DNA of 7,318 nucleotides, taken from assembly GCA_963849485.1 (NCBI GenBank), contig CAWKIF010000038.1:1-7318 (forward strand). Reading direction: 5' to 3'. This document shows, piece after piece, positions 1-6,364 of this stretch. Below the pieces are notes generated by a model. That model saw nothing but the letters and a program-made list of their open reading frames with translations. It ran no database searches and was not told where the DNA came from. Within the stretch, counting starts at the first letter, position 1. The number at the start of each line of letters is the position of its first letter. Made by a program: the position numbers and the translations under genes. Source of the DNA: CAVTWJ01 sp963849485. GTDB taxonomy: Bacteria > Oederibacteriota > Muellerivitia > Muellerivitales > Muellerivitaceae.

Positions 1-50
1 AGAAAGGCAAAAGAAAATAAGATTTTACTCATTTTTGGGGGGTTCTAAAC

Positions 51-86
51 CTTTGATGTTCTTAGCGTGCTTGGCGTCTTGGCGGT
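51..86. repeat. Degenerate tandem repeat of a ~9-nt CTTNGCGTN unit in the non-coding flank
   Basis: Four imperfect units follow one another: CTTTGATGTT (51-60), CTTAGCGTG (61-69), CTTGGCGT (70-77) and CTTGGCGGT (78-86), then AAAA. On the minus strand this reads as CCAAG-rich repeats just downstream of the rfaE2 stop. Similar CTTNGCGTN strings occur, as far as I recall, as short interspersed intergenic elements in many environmental bacterial genomes; that is memory, not a search. An 8-bp inverted repeat, AAAGGCAA (3-10) and TTGCCTTT (92-99), flanks it, but the sequence is low-complexity and this may be chance. The rest of 1-126 shows no ORF and no clear terminator for the heptose operon. Confidence 0.5.
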
Positions 87-126
87 AAAAATTGCCTTTG
101 CTTTTGATTCTTGTTGAAGACTCTTA

Positions 127-612
127 TTACTTCGGTCCATATTTGCGCAGGATCTCGCCGATGAGGTTCTTGGAAGCGTGGTCCTTGGGGTCGCCCACCA
201 CCGCCACCTTGCCCCCATAGGAAGCCACGGTGTCCTTTTCGGGGACCGTCTCGGGGGTGTAGTCGGTGCCTTTGGCGTGGATATCGGGTTTCAACTTCAG
301 GAGAAGGGGAGTCACTGTGTCGTCCTCAAAAGCGGTCACCAGGTCCACCATCTCAAAAGCCGAAAGAATGCCCAGGCGATCTTCCAGGGGGAGCAGGGGC
401 CGCTCCGGCCCTTTCAGGCGCCGGATCGAATCGTCCGAGTTCAGAGCCAATACCAGCACATCCCCTAGGTCCTTGGCGCCCCTAAGGTAGCGCACATGAC
501 CCACGTGCAACAGGTCGAAACAGCCATTGGTGAAGACGACTATCTTCCCTTGGGCCTTCAGGCCGGTAATTTTCTTCGCGAGTTCCTCGTGATTTAAAAC
601 CACTTCCGCCAT
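127..612 (-). CDS. rfaE2: D-glycero-beta-D-manno-heptose 1-phosphate adenylyltransferase (RfaE2, separate HldE C-terminal domain)
   Basis: This 161-residue cytoplasmic nucleotidyltransferase is predicted to transfer AMP from ATP to heptose-1-phosphate, giving ADP-D-glycero-beta-D-manno-heptose for the LPS inner core. Visible motifs are the N-terminal FTNGCFDLLHVGHV (residues 27-40) with the HxGH nucleotide-binding signature at 36-39, LNSDDSIRRLKG (57-68), RPLLPLEDR (71-79), and KGTDY (114-118). These are the family landmarks in the usual order, and the length is typical of a stand-alone RfaE2. The C-terminal segment reads GDPKDHASKNLI (140-151), where I would expect a G-S/T-T-T type ending, so that part is divergent. 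The ATG at 612 has a Shine-Dalgarno TAAGGA (619-624) 6 nt upstream. Its first three bases are the stop codon of rfaE1, so the two genes are probably translationally coupled. It is the last gene of the operon. Confidence in family is high. Confidence 0.95.
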   Translation of the reverse strand: MAEVVLNHEELAKKITGLKAQGKIVVFTNGCFDLLHVGHVRYLRGAKDLGDVLVLALNSDDSIRRLKGPERPLLPLEDRLGILSAFEMVDLVTAFEDDTVTPLLLKLKPDIHAKGTDYTPETVPEKDTVASYGGKVAVVGDPKDHASKNLIGEILRKYGPK

Positions 613-621
613 GGCTGTTCC

Positions 622-1632
622 TTATTTGGGCTTCAAGGCCTTAAGTATCTCATCCGGACTGGTGGTGGCCGTTCCCCGTTTGCCCACCACGATGCCCGCG
701 GCCACGGTGGCCAGGGCGCCGGCGGTCAAGAAATCAGCGTCCGAGGCAAGGGCCAGGGTGGCGGTCACCGCCACCGTATCCCCAGCCCCCGTCGGGTCCA
801 CAGGCTGTTCGGGGCCGAACACGGGAAGCCTTATCATTTCCTTCTCTCCGCTGAACAAAGCCATTCCATGAGGGCCCTGGGTGATCAGCACCCGGCAGCC
901 CAGCCTTTCCTGCAAAATCATGCCGGCCTTGTAAAGGCTGTCGTCATCCACGATCTCCAGCCCCGCGGCCGGGCCCGCCTCGGCCACATTGGGAGTAATC
1001 AAGCTTACCCCCTTGTACTCGCCCAGGTGGTAACGGGAATCGACCGTGATGATCTTCCCGGCGAAGGCGGAAAGGAGCGACCGGCGCAGGCCCTCGGTCA
1101 AGACTCCCAGGCCGTAATCGGAGATCAACAGGGCGTCCATCTTGGGAGCCAAGGCGGTCACCCGGCCCACCAACTTGGCCTCGACGGACTTGGAAACATC
1201 CTTATCTTCCCGCTTGTCGATGCGGATCACCTGTTGTTTGGCCGTGTGATGGGCCCCCGCCATGATGCGGCTCTTGACGGTGGTATGACGGTGTTTGACG
1301 GTAAGGATGCCGGTGGTATCCACCCGCTTTCCCTTGAAGTAATGAAGAAGCTGGGAGCCCTGCTCGTCCTCGCCAACGACCCCTAAGGGGAAAACCTGCG
1401 CCCCAAGGTCGGCGGCGTTATTGGCGGCGTTTCCCGCGCCCCCCGGGGTCAGTTCGGTATGGGTATAACGCAGGATAAGAACCGGCGCCTCGCGCGAGAT
1501 GCGCTCGGTATCACCGTATACCGCCTCATCCGCCACCAGGTCTCCCGCTACCATCAGCTTGACCTTGGCCATTTTTTTCAAGAGCCCTGGACAACCGGAG
1601 GCGAAATGGGGCGGAAAGTAGTTTTTTTTCAA
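622..1632 (-). CDS. rfaE1: D-glycero-beta-D-manno-heptose-7-phosphate kinase (RfaE1, separate HldE N-terminal domain)
   Basis: This PfkB/ribokinase-family sugar kinase (336 residues from the TTG) is predicted to phosphorylate heptose-7-phosphate at C1, giving the 1,7-bisphosphate that GmhB then dephosphorylates. Visible motifs are VAGDLVADEAVYGDTERISREAPV (28-51, first and substrate-binding region), GGAGNAANNAADLGA (64-78), SDYGLG (171-176), TPN-x-x-E (213-218), and the PfkB signature DPTGAGDTV (279-287) with catalytic Asp285. In many bacteria this domain is fused to RfaE2 as HldE; here they are two genes 9 nt apart. I prefer the TTG at 1632. It overlaps the gmhB stop by 4 nt (TTGA) and has AGGGG 7 nt upstream, and its first 27 residues resemble the N-terminal tail seen in stand-alone homologues. 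The alternative is the ATG at 1572 (Met21), which has only a weak, distant purine stretch. Confidence 0.95.
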   Translation of the reverse strand: MKKNYFPPHFASGCPGLLKKMAKVKLMVAGDLVADEAVYGDTERISREAPVLILRYTHTELTPGGAGNAANNAADLGAQVFPLGVVGEDEQGSQLLHYFKGKRVDTTGILTVKHRHTTVKSRIMAGAHHTAKQQVIRIDKREDKDVSKSVEAKLVGRVTALAPKMDALLISDYGLGVLTEGLRRSLLSAFAGKIITVDSRYHLGEYKGVSLITPNVAEAGPAAGLEIVDDDSLYKAGMILQERLGCRVLITQGPHGMALFSGEKEMIRLPVFGPEQPVDPTGAGDTVAVTATLALASDADFLTAGALATVAAGIVVGKRGTATTSPDEILKALKPK

Positions 1633-2231
1633 TGGGATTCCCCTGATTGAATAATCATTTTCGCGGCCTGAAGAAGATTGGACGCCACCCTTACCCCAGG
1701 CACCGGTCTTTTCTTCAGGTCTTTCTCGCTCTTGCGGCCATTGCCGGTGCGAACCAAGATCCCCCCGGCCATACGGGAATTGACCGAAAGAAGCATATCA
1801 TCCATCTTGTCGCCCACCATGTAACTATGCCTCAGGTCGATCTCAAATTTTCTCAAGGCTTGCTTCACCATGCCGGTTTTGGGCTTGCGGCAATCGCACA
1901 CCCGGCCCAAGGATTTTACTTTCCCGCCTGGGTAATGGGGGCAATAAAAGAAGGCCTGGGGAGCGGCCCCTTTTTTCGACAAATCGAGTTTTATTTGGCG
2001 GTGAACCCTGAAGACGTCTTTTTCTTGGCAATAGCCCCGGGCCACCCCGGACTGGTTGGTGACAACGATGAGAAGGTAACCCGCTTTTTTCAGGAGCCTC
2101 AGGGCCAAGGCTGTGTTGGAAAAATACTTGATCTTCCCGGGATCGCTCAAATAACCCTTGTCGACAATCAAGGTGCCATCCCGGTCGAGGAAAACGGCTT
2201 GTTTTAACTTCCCCTTCTTAACGCTCCTCAC
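1629..2231 (-). CDS. gmhB: D-glycero-beta-D-manno-heptose 1,7-bisphosphate 7-phosphatase (GmhB, HAD superfamily)
   Basis: This 200-residue HAD-IIIA phosphatase removes the 7-phosphate between the RfaE1 and RfaE2 steps. The catalytic motif DRDGT is at residues 16-20 (nucleophile Asp16, acid/base Asp18), motif II TNQSG is at 58-62, and motif IV GDKMDD is at 140-145. A zinc-binding loop is recognisable by CPH (97-99) and CDC (112-114) followed by RKPKTGM, which is the GmhB hallmark separating it from other HAD enzymes. The start is GTG at 2231, overlapping the msbA stop by 4 nt (GTGA). GAGGA (2238-2242) is 6 nt upstream. Its stop overlaps the rfaE1 TTG in the same way. The position between an exporter of lipid A and the two heptose enzymes fits a role in LPS core synthesis. 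The length is close to the usual ~180-190 residues, with a slightly longer basic C-terminus. Confidence 0.95.
   Translation of the reverse strand: MRSVKKGKLKQAVFLDRDGTLIVDKGYLSDPGKIKYFSNTALALRLLKKAGYLLIVVTNQSGVARGYCQEKDVFRVHRQIKLDLSKKGAAPQAFFYCPHYPGGKVKSLGRVCDCRKPKTGMVKQALRKFEIDLRHSYMVGDKMDDMLLSVNSRMAGGILVRTGNGRKSEKDLKKRPVPGVRVASNLLQAAKMIIQSGESH
1640..1644 (-). promoter_or_regulatory. Shine-Dalgarno supporting the TTG start of rfaE1
   Basis: AGGGG on the minus strand lies 7 nt before the TTG at 1632 and inside the last codons of gmhB. Together with the TTGA stop/start overlap it favours the upstream TTG over the internal ATG at 1572. Confidence 0.6.
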
Positions 2232-4034
2232 TCGCTTTCCTCTTTTGAGCTTCCGGGAGTGCGGAATTGCATCTTATAAAGCTTGGAGTAAAGCCCGCCC
2301 TTGGCCAAAAGGCTGGAATGCCTACCCTGCTCGGCGATGCTCCCCTTGTCGATCACCAGGATGCGGTTGGCCCGGCGCACGGTGGAAAGCCGGTGGGCGA
2401 TGACCAGGGTGGTGCGGTGGCCGATGAGGCCGTTCAAGGCCTTCTGAACCAGGTGTTCGCTTTGGGTATCCAGGGCCGAGGTGGCCTCATCCAGAATCAT
2501 GAGGGGCGGGTTTTTCAAAAGGGCGCGGGCGATGGCGAGGCGCTGGCGCTGGCCGCCGGAAAGTTTGACGCCTCTATCCCCCACAAGGGTATTGAAACCC
2601 ATGGGGGTGTTGTCGATGAATTCCTTAGCGAAGGCACCCTTGGCCGCCTCCTGCACGTCCCAGAAGGTGGCTCCCGGCCGCCCATAGGCGATGTTTTTCT
2701 GGATCGTGTCGTGGAAAAGGATAGTTTCCTGGGTCACGATGCCGATATTCGACCTCAGGCTTTCAAGCTTAATTTCCCGCAGGTCTCGCCCGTCCCAAAG
2801 GATCTTCCCCTCGGATGGGTCGTAGAAACGAGGAATAAGATCCACCATCGTGGTTTTGCCGCCGCCCGAGGGTCCCACCAGGGCCAGCACTTCACCCTTA
2901 CGAAGGGTGAAGGAGATGTTTTTCAAAACCGGGTGGCCCGGCAGGTAATGGAAGCTGACATCCTTAAATTCGATGGCTTTTTTCAAGGGGCCGATCTCCA
3001 CCACCCCCGGAGCATCCACCATGGGGTCTTTTGTATCAAGAATTTCATAACACCGTTCGGCTGAGGCCATCGCATGCTGGAGACCGGACCAAAGGCCATT
3101 GAAATTTTTTAATTGGGGATAGAGCGTACCAGTGGCCCCGAAGAAGGCTACGAACTGGCCAACCGTCATGTCATGGGGAGGAAAGAGCGCGCGATAGGCC
3201 AGCCAAACGATGAGTCCCAGGATGGAAAGGGTTGCCAATGTTTCAACGATGGGCGAGGACGCCGCAAAAGCCTGGATGGATTTCATGGCGGTCGTCATAA
3301 ACTGCTCATTCGTTTTCCCAAATTTATTTTTTTCATAAGATTCCATCCCGAACGCCTTCACGACCCGGATGCCCGCCAGGGTCTCATGGACTTGGGAATT
3401 AAGATCCGCCAGGTATTGCTGGCCTGCTCCGGAGGCGCGCCGAATCCTCCGGCCAAACCGGTAGATGGGAAAAAGGGCGAAGGGGAAAAAAACAAGGGCC
3501 ATGAGAGCCAGTTTCCAATCAAGATAAATAAGAACCCCCACCAAGGAGAGGGTCGTCAGGGTCGAGGTAATCCCTCCCCCAACCACATTGGGGATGGAAT
3601 CCTGCAGAACCTGCACATCGGAGGTGATACGCGATGCCAAGGCTCCTGTCCGCTGGGAATTAAAATAGGCCATAGGCAAGGTCAGGAAGTGGGAATAAAG
3701 GTTATTCCGGAGCTTTTGGATCATGTGCTGGCCGATATACCCGATGTAATAAGCCTGCCCGTACCCGGAAAGAGCCCTCACCAACGCCGCAAGAAAGGTG
3801 AGGGGCAAGGTGACGTAGACCAAGGTGTGGAAAGTCTCTTCCGGATGGTCGCTTACGATAAAAGCCCCGTTAATGATGGGTTTTAACTGATACATGACAT
3901 AAGCCGTGGAAAGGCGCGGAAAGGATCATGCAAATCCACATCAGGTAGACCCGGCTCTGGTTTTCCGTTGCGTATGCCAAAAGCCGCAAGTAAAGTTTGA
4001 GGGAGTCTTTTTTGGGGGCGGTTTCGGGGGTCAA
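2228..4034 (-). CDS. msbA: MsbA-type lipid A ABC exporter (permease-ATPase fusion), with a frame break near its N-terminus
   Basis: This inner-membrane half-transporter is predicted to flip lipid A-core across the membrane as a homodimer. The large open frame starts at an ATG at 3895 (555 residues) but lacks most of TM1. Immediately upstream, in another frame, a TTG at 4034 with AAGGA 5 nt before it opens a frame whose product includes LKLYLRLLAYATENQSRVYL, an MsbA-like N-terminus. Dropping one base near 3914 joins them into 601 residues, close to the usual ~580-600. In joined numbering: TM1 about 29-50, TM2 70-92, TM3-4 156-191, TM5 263-284, TM6 290-308. ATPase motifs are A-loop Tyr363, Walker A GPSGGGKTT 387-395, Q-loop Gln435, signature LSGGQ 491-495, Walker B LMILDE 511-516 and H-loop His547. 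The end, KMQF, also matches MsbA. It is the first gene of the heptose operon. All ATPase residues are intact. If the break is real, the downstream ORF alone would be an incomplete transporter. Confidence 0.9.
2238..2242 (-). promoter_or_regulatory. Shine-Dalgarno for the GTG start of gmhB
   Basis: GAGGA, embedded in the last codons of msbA, lies 6 nt before the GTG at 2231. It supports GTG as the start and translational coupling through the GTGA overlap. Confidence 0.65.
3870..4034 (-). other. Out-of-frame N-terminal segment of msbA (54-codon ORF)
   Basis: The frame from TTG 4034 runs to TAA at 3870-3872. Its first 40 codons encode a charged tail, an amphipathic elbow (LKLYLRLLAYATE) and the start of TM1 (RVYLMWICMILSA). 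The rest is out-of-frame sequence. An in-frame TAA at 4047-4049 limits how far upstream it can begin. It is not a separate gene; it is the missing start of the ABC exporter. Confidence 0.8.
3908..3924 (-). other. Frame-break site in msbA with a 7-bp direct repeat
   Basis: On the minus strand the sequence is CCTTTCC-GCG-CCTTTCC. Reading MILSA in the upstream frame and LSTAYVMYQLKP in the downstream frame requires loss of one base here. The one-base correction gives ILSALSTAYVMYQLKP, the same spacing to the LKP motif as I recall for E. coli MsbA (ILNAASDTFMLSLLKP). Removing a 10-nt duplication unit would also restore frame (ILSTAYVMYQ) but gives a TM1 three residues shorter. Confidence 0.75.
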
Positions 4035-4039
4035 GAAAA

Positions 4040-4044
4040 TCCTT
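4040..4044 (-). promoter_or_regulatory. Shine-Dalgarno for the TTG start of msbA
   Basis: AAGGA lies 5 nt before the TTG at 4034. It marks the true translation start of the exporter, about 140 nt upstream of the ATG (3895) that a simple ORF call would choose. Confidence 0.65.
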
Positions 4045-4052
4045 ACTTAAAC

Positions 4053-4086
4053 AAAAAGGCCCGGGCTGGAATGCCCGGGCTTTTTT
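4053..4086 (-). terminator. Intrinsic terminator after the DUF1573-type gene
   Basis: A perfect 8-bp stem GCCCGGGC (4059-4066 and 4073-4080) encloses a 6-nt loop. On the minus strand it is followed by C and TTTTT (4057-4053). A six-T run (4081-4086) on the plus-strand side gives the hairpin a bidirectional form. No plus-strand gene ends here, so its job is to end transcription from the gene at 4155-5222. Its end lies only 18 nt before the msbA TTG. Confidence 0.85.
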
Positions 4087-4154
4087 ATAACCTTGTCTAT
4101 TTTAACGAAGGTGACGGGGATTAGGGTTAAAAACCCCGCTCCCGCCCCTTTCTC

Positions 4155-5222
4155 TCAATGCGAAGTCTGCACATCCACCATAAATTCTTTCATTTCGGCA
4201 TCATTTGTGGTCACCAGCACCTGGTCCTTGCCATCGCTATCCTTCGGGATGTTCTTGATGGGAACGATGCTCAGCTGATAGCTCACGGTGCCGTCCGCGT
4301 TATTCGAGGACTTGATGGAGGGGCGGCAGAGATGCTTGATGGATGAAACGCTTCGAATTGCGAAACCCGGGGCCGGATTGGCGGTGATGCTGACAAAAAC
4401 GGGTTGTTCCTGTTTGGGGCCAAAATAAACATTTTTCGGGTTCCACTGCACCCGGCCCACAACCTCGCCCATAACCTGGATGTCGATCTCCGGTTTCTTG
4501 GGATCGTTCGTTTGTACGGCGATACTGTCGGAGATAGTTCCGATCGGCTGGGTGTTGGGCAGGGTAACGGTTAACATTTCTCCAAAACGCTCGTCCCCAC
4601 CCGTCCCCTCGGAGTAGGGCTTGGAGCTGACCGAAACCACCTTGCTGCCGGAAGTCACGGACAGGATTTCCAGCTTCTTCCCGGGCTTGCCCAGGATTTT
4701 GATATCGTTGGATTTTTCTTCCCCGTGCTTCACGGCGTAGAAATAAACCCGGTCCGGCGACACGTCGATCTCGCGCACGACCGTCATATCGATTTTCACC
4801 TGGAAATTGGAATTAGCGGGGTCGTTGGAAGTAATTGTGATGACCTTTTGCGCGTGGCCCGGCCGGCCTTGAGAGTGGTAGGTGACCTTGATGGTGCCTT
4901 TTTCGCCGGGGAGGTAGTCTTTTTTATCCCCCACCGTCGCCGCCGTGCAACCGCAGGAAGTGCCGACATTATTGATGTGCAAGGCGGATTTGCCACGGTT
5001 ACGGAAAGTGAATTCATGGGTGATATCCGGCCCCTCATCCACGTTTCCAAAGTGGAATTCCGTTTCCTTGAAAACAATTTTGGGTGCGTTCGCCGCTGAG
5101 ACCGTGGGCGTGGGGGCGGGTGCGATGGGAGTCACCGCCCCAGGAGGCGGGGCGCCGGGCCCATCGGCCACCAATGAAAGTGGGAGGGCAAAAGCCAATG
5201 CGAAAATCAAAATTCTAAACAT
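4155..5222 (-). CDS. Secreted DUF1573-domain protein with beta-sandwich repeats
   Basis: This 355-residue exported protein has unknown biochemical function. A signal peptide (MFRILIFALAFALPLSLVA, 1-19, cleavage probably after Ala19) has no lipobox cysteine, so a soluble periplasmic location is likely. A Pro/Ala-rich linker follows (21-47). The DUF1573 domain spans about 50-150, with FHFGNVDEGPDITHEFTFRN (56-75) and the typical SCGCT around Cys90 and Cys92. Two further beta-rich modules follow: TSNDP (131-135) then SPDRVYF (155-161), and QTNDP (237-241) then NPKNVYF (261-267), with a last TTND (338-341), which suggests a repeated Ig/ASH-like unit. The ATG at 5222 has GGAGGT (5229-5234) 5 nt upstream, a strong Shine-Dalgarno. 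The gene is closed by the terminator at 4053-4086 and lies 114 nt after the tryptophan-rich membrane gene. Family is fairly sure; role is not known. Confidence 0.85.
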   Translation of the reverse strand: MFRILIFALAFALPLSLVADGPGAPPPGAVTPIAPAPTPTVSAANAPKIVFKETEFHFGNVDEGPDITHEFTFRNRGKSALHINNVGTSCGCTAATVGDKKDYLPGEKGTIKVTYHSQGRPGHAQKVITITSNDPANSNFQVKIDMTVVREIDVSPDRVYFYAVKHGEEKSNDIKILGKPGKKLEILSVTSGSKVVSVSSKPYSEGTGGDERFGEMLTVTLPNTQPIGTISDSIAVQTNDPKKPEIDIQVMGEVVGRVQWNPKNVYFGPKQEQPVFVSITANPAPGFAIRSVSSIKHLCRPSIKSSNNADGTVSYQLSIVPIKNIPKDSDGKDQVLVTTNDAEMKEFMVDVQTSH

Positions 5223-5270
5223 AGTGTTACCTCCAGAATTTAAAGCCGGAAAAAAATCAGACGAAGTTTA

Positions 5271-5291
5271 GCAAAAAATAAGGTTTTTTGC
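5271..5291. repeat. Perfect 8-bp inverted repeat in the leader of the DUF1573-type gene
   Basis: GCAAAAAA (5271-5278) and TTTTTTGC (5284-5291) are perfect inverse complements around a 5-nt loop. They sit in the 114-nt gap 5223-5336, about 50-70 nt before the start codon. The stem is AT-rich and would be weak as RNA. It could be a protein-binding site or a chance product of A and T runs. The same gap carries a C7 run (5291-5297). I see no convincing promoter in it. Confidence 0.4.
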
Positions 5292-5336
5292 CCCCCCAAA
5301 AAATCAGGCAATAGGGGGACTGAACTATTTCAATTC

Positions 5337-6242
5337 CTAGAAAAGGTTCGTGAACACTCCCGGAAAGGCCACCAACCCCAAAACAGCCCCAAAGACCGCC
5401 CAAACCCATTGGGCAGGCAGGCTTTCATCCAGCACTTGGCGCCGAAAAGCCTCCAATCCCACCCCTGCCCAGAGTTGGAGGAACCACCCGTAAGCCTGAT
5501 CATCCAACGAAAAGGGAGCATTATAAGAAGACCAGACCCAGTAACCCAAGCTGATCCAAAAAAGGCTGGAGGCCGCCGAGGATTCCCGGCTCCGGCCGGG
5601 AAGGACCGACCAACCAAACCCTCCCAGTATCAAAAATAGGATCATCCGGTTCGAAAACAGAAACTCATAAAGGCCCAGTCCATTCCAGGTCCCATGGTTC
5701 CAGGCCCCCTGGAGAGTCGCCGAAACGGCAAGGCAGGCCAACCCCGCCCAGCAAACCCATCCTTTCGCCCGGACCCGGCTGCGGGTGAAACCCAAGAAGG
5801 CGAACCCTAAGGGCAGAGAGGCTTTCCACAGGAAGCCCATGCCCAGCCAGAGGGGGGAGAGGAGGAGCGCCAGCTTTTTACCGTCCCTCACCGCCAGGAT
5901 GAAGAGGGTCCAAGCCAAAAAAAGCAGGGCCCAATACCAGGGCCGATGGTCGAGGGTCTCACAGAAGTTCCATTGGAAACGGGACAACCCCAGCCAGAGG
6001 AGCGGGAACCAACCCATCCGCGAATCCGGCGATCGGTCCAACCAGGAATAGAAAACAGCGGCCCCCGCCAAGAGGGGAATCCCCTTCAAGGTGAGTGCCC
6101 ATGAGAAGGTGATTCCAATATAGGCCTGCCAAGCCTGGAGTAAAAACCATGCGGCCAGCCCGGTTAAGAACCACTTGGAGGTTCGAGTGTCCCAAAGAGG
6201 AACTTTTCGCGCGGTCCGCGAGTGGAGGTTCGATGGATTCAT
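5337..6242 (-). CDS. Unrecognised tryptophan-rich polytopic inner-membrane protein
   Basis: This 301-residue protein (from ATG 6242) is one I do not recognise. After a short basic N-terminus it is a chain of hydrophobic segments, roughly at 24-48, 52-67, 78-90, 102-118, 124-151, 161-178, 198-214, 226-239, 250-264 and 278-297, so about 8-10 membrane helices. No signal peptide, catalytic motif or binding motif is obvious. The composition is odd: 26 tryptophans in 301 residues (8.6%), spread along the whole chain. A polytopic glycosyltransferase-like or mannosyltransferase-like membrane protein is conceivable, but I see no motif to support that. The ORF can be extended to a TTG at 6260, which has GGGAGGG about 10 nt upstream. 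I prefer ATG 6242 because a good promoter (-10 at 6251-6256) overlaps the extended part. It is transcribed towards the DUF1573-type gene and divergently from the barrel gene. Confidence 0.75.
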   Translation of the reverse strand: MNPSNLHSRTARKVPLWDTRTSKWFLTGLAAWFLLQAWQAYIGITFSWALTLKGIPLLAGAAVFYSWLDRSPDSRMGWFPLLWLGLSRFQWNFCETLDHRPWYWALLFLAWTLFILAVRDGKKLALLLSPLWLGMGFLWKASLPLGFAFLGFTRSRVRAKGWVCWAGLACLAVSATLQGAWNHGTWNGLGLYEFLFSNRMILFLILGGFGWSVLPGRSRESSAASSLFWISLGYWVWSSYNAPFSLDDQAYGWFLQLWAGVGLEAFRRQVLDESLPAQWVWAVFGAVLGLVAFPGVFTNLF

Positions 6243-6250
6243 GCCCGCAA

Positions 6251-6279
6251 ATTGTAACAAGGCCCGGAAACCCTCCCAA
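6251..6279 (-). promoter_or_regulatory. Sigma70-like promoter of the tryptophan-rich membrane gene, possibly leaderless
   Basis: On the minus strand TTGGGA (6274-6279, -35, 4 of 6) and TACAAT (6251-6256, -10, 5 of 6) are separated by exactly 17 nt. Only 8 nt lie between the -10 and the ATG at 6242, so transcription would begin at or next to the start codon. Confidence 0.45.
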
Positions 6280-6334
6280 GCGGAATAAAACTTGCCGCGC
6301 CTTGCCCTCCTTCCAACCGAGGGTGGAAATTGTT

Positions 6335-6364
6335 TTGATTTAAGGGAATGCCGATTGTTAAGAT
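6335..6364 (+). promoter_or_regulatory. Possible sigma70-like promoter of the barrel gene, possibly leaderless
   Basis: TTGATT (6335-6340, 4 of 6) and TAAGAT (6359-6364, 4 of 6) are separated by 18 nt. The -10 ends 7 nt before the ATG at 6372, and no good Shine-Dalgarno precedes that ATG. A small inverted repeat GTTA-AGA-TAAC (6357-6367) overlaps the -10 and could be a regulator site. Confidence 0.3.

Noticed and set aside
868..1386. Plus-strand ORF of 172 codons
   Set aside because: Antisense to rfaE1, which is clearly coding through its PfkB motifs.
2267..3064. Plus-strand ORF of 265 codons
   Set aside because: It lies entirely opposite the ATPase domain of msbA, whose motifs are all intact. 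Its own translation shows no recognisable motif or compositional sense.
3113..3886. Plus-strand ORF of 257 codons
   Set aside because: Antisense to the membrane domain of msbA; Gly/His/Lys-rich translation without domain features. A shadow of the GC-rich codon bias.
3900..3930. Programmed +1 frameshifting in msbA
   Set aside because: No stop codon lies at the shift point in the upstream frame (the first is at 3870-3872), and no known +1 slippery codon or stimulator is seen. An indel is simpler.
4115..4138. CGGGG...CCCCG / GGGTT-AAA-AACCC potential hairpin as a second terminator
   Set aside because: The two pairings are short and compete, and no T run follows on either strand. The hairpin at 4053-4086 is far better.
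5284..5318. CCCCC...GGGGG pairing downstream of the tryptophan-rich gene as its terminator
   Set aside because: The loop would be about 17 nt and the stem is homopolymeric, with an A run rather than a T run after it on the minus strand. Not convincing.
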